This document shows positions 63,181-64,000 of a stretch of DNA of 64,000 nt, piece by piece. Both the position numbers and the translations under genes were made by a program. Below the pieces are notes generated by a model. It searched no databases. It saw nothing but the letters and a program-made list of their open reading frames with translations, and was not told the DNA's origin. Position 1 is the stretch's first letter, and each line of letters opens with the position of its first letter. This DNA is from Adhaeribacter arboris (lineage in GTDB: Bacteria; Bacteroidota; Bacteroidia; Cytophagales; Hymenobacteraceae), in assembly GCF_003023845.1 (NCBI RefSeq), contig NZ_PYFT01000001.1:1488001-1552000 (forward strand), written 5' to 3'.

Positions 63181-64000
63181 ATGTCTCCCACTATTCATAA
63201 AGTAGGTATTATCATGAATGGCGTTACGGGCCGGATGGGCACGAACCAGCACTTAATGCGTTCGATTGTCGAGATTATCAAACAAGGCGGAGTAAAAGTC
63301 AGTCCTTCGGAATTTATTATGCCGGACCCGGTCCTGGTAGGACGCGATGCCGTTAAGCTGCAAAAGTTAGCGGAACTTTCGGGGGTACCTACCTTTACTA
63401 CCGACCTGGAAAGTGTAATGAACAACCCGCATTACCAGATATACTTTGATGCCCAGACCACCGGCCGAAGAGCAGACGGGGTGCGACAAGCGGTAAAGGC
63501 CGGTAAACACGTATACTGTGAAAAACCCACCGCCGCCAGCACCGAAGTAGCTTTAGAACTATATGAGTTGTGTAAAAAAAACAACATTAAAAACGGCGTG
63601 GTACAAGACAAATTATGGTTACCGGGTTTGCTGAAGTTGAAGCGTTTAATTCAAAACGATTTCTTCGGTGAAATTTTATCGGTGCGGGGGGAATTTGGTT
63701 ATTGGGTTTTCGAAGGCCATACCATTGCGGCCCAACGTCCTTCCTGGAACTACCGCAAAGAAGACGATGGCGGAATTATCGTGGATATGCTTTGCCACTG
63801 GCGCTACGTACTCGATAATATTTTCGGAAAAGTAAAAGCGGTTTCCTGTTTAGGCGCCACGCACATTAAAGAACGAATTGATGAAAACGGCCAACCTTAC
63901 AAATGCACCGCCGACGATGCCGCTTATGCTACCTTTGAACTAGAAAACAACATTATTGCGCATTTCAACTCTTCGTGGACGGTACGCGTGCGCCGCGACG
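63181..64000 (+). CDS. Gfo/Idh/MocA-family oxidoreductase (partial)
   Basis: 273 residues are visible from ATG 63181; the C-terminus lies beyond the window. An N-terminal NAD(P)-binding fold with 'KVGIIMNGVTGRMG' (a glycine-rich loop variant) and 'GKHVYCEKPTA' (the EKP motif, about residues 110-120) is followed by the alpha/beta catalytic domain ('GEILSVRGEFGYWVFEGH', 'DDGGIIVDMLCHWRYVLDNIFG'). It oxidises or reduces a sugar or cyclitol with NAD(P). It probably belongs with the GH88-like and isomerase genes. Confidence 0.88.
   Translation, partial: MSPTIHKVGIIMNGVTGRMGTNQHLMRSIVEIIKQGGVKVSPSEFIMPDPVLVGRDAVKLQKLAELSGVPTFTTDLESVMNNPHYQIYFDAQTTGRRADGVRQAVKAGKHVYCEKPTAASTEVALELYELCKKNNIKNGVVQDKLWLPGLLKLKRLIQNDFFGEILSVRGEFGYWVFEGHTIAAQRPSWNYRKEDDGGIIVDMLCHWRYVLDNIFGKVKAVSCLGATHIKERIDENGQPYKCTADDAAYATFELENNIIAHFNSSWTVRVRRD

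Overview
This window comes from a Bacteroidota genome, most likely a Cytophagales/Hymenobacteraceae member close to Adhaeribacter. The evidence is a SusC/SusD pair controlled by an ECF sigma factor and a FecR-type anti-sigma factor, a Porin_10-type porin, many lipoproteins with short lipoboxes, starts that lack strong Shine-Dalgarno sequences, a few TAnnTTTG-type -7 boxes, and the miaB / sigma-54 activator / lptE / secG / groESL neighbourhood. No rRNA, tRNA or CRISPR array was found. Taxonomy is inferred from gene content only.

Region 1 (1-31.6 kb) is mostly core genome. It holds a secreted Ig-like protein (partial), a short GT35-like glucan phosphorylase homologue lacking the PLP lysine, a DUF1003 protein, a MacB/FtsX permease, a tRNA hydroxylase (MiaE-like), a putative porin, lpxK, a Nif3-like protein, a zinc-ribbon protein, pabB and miaB. 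These are followed by a receiver-less sigma-54 activator, lptE, a TPR-like protein, secG, groES-groEL, a POT peptide transporter, rsmE, a DUF4159 protein and smc. Strong hairpin terminators separate many units, including a perfect 54-nt palindrome after groEL. Several junctions carry unusual paired inverted tracts built from short repeated words.

Region 2 (31.6-64 kb) is accessory carbohydrate metabolism with many signs of decay. It has a GH16 glucanase and a sugar-acid cluster (ExuT-like transporter, dgoK, a LacI regulator, two enolase-superfamily dehydratases). Three LacI-type operator sites each sit directly after a TTTG -33 element. A GH140-like apiosidase, a FecI/FecR/SusC/SusD system with two UxuA-like dehydratases, two PQQ/cytochrome c sugar dehydrogenases, a GH88-like hydrolase, a sugar isomerase and a Gfo/Idh/MocA oxidoreductase follow. 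Relics of a LuxR-type regulator, a SusD and a small hypothetical gene, three frameshifted genes and one intact IS1-type element with a 9-bp target duplication lie among them.

Working together (inference): two lipoprotein PQQ dehydrogenases could oxidise sugars to sugar acids outside the cytoplasm. Four dehydratases carry twin-arginine leaders and could turn sugar acids into 2-keto-3-deoxy acids in the periplasm. The ExuT-like carrier would import these and cytoplasmic DgoK would phosphorylate them. No aldolase is present in the window, and three of the enzymes are frameshifted as sequenced, so this exported sugar-acid route is a hypothesis.
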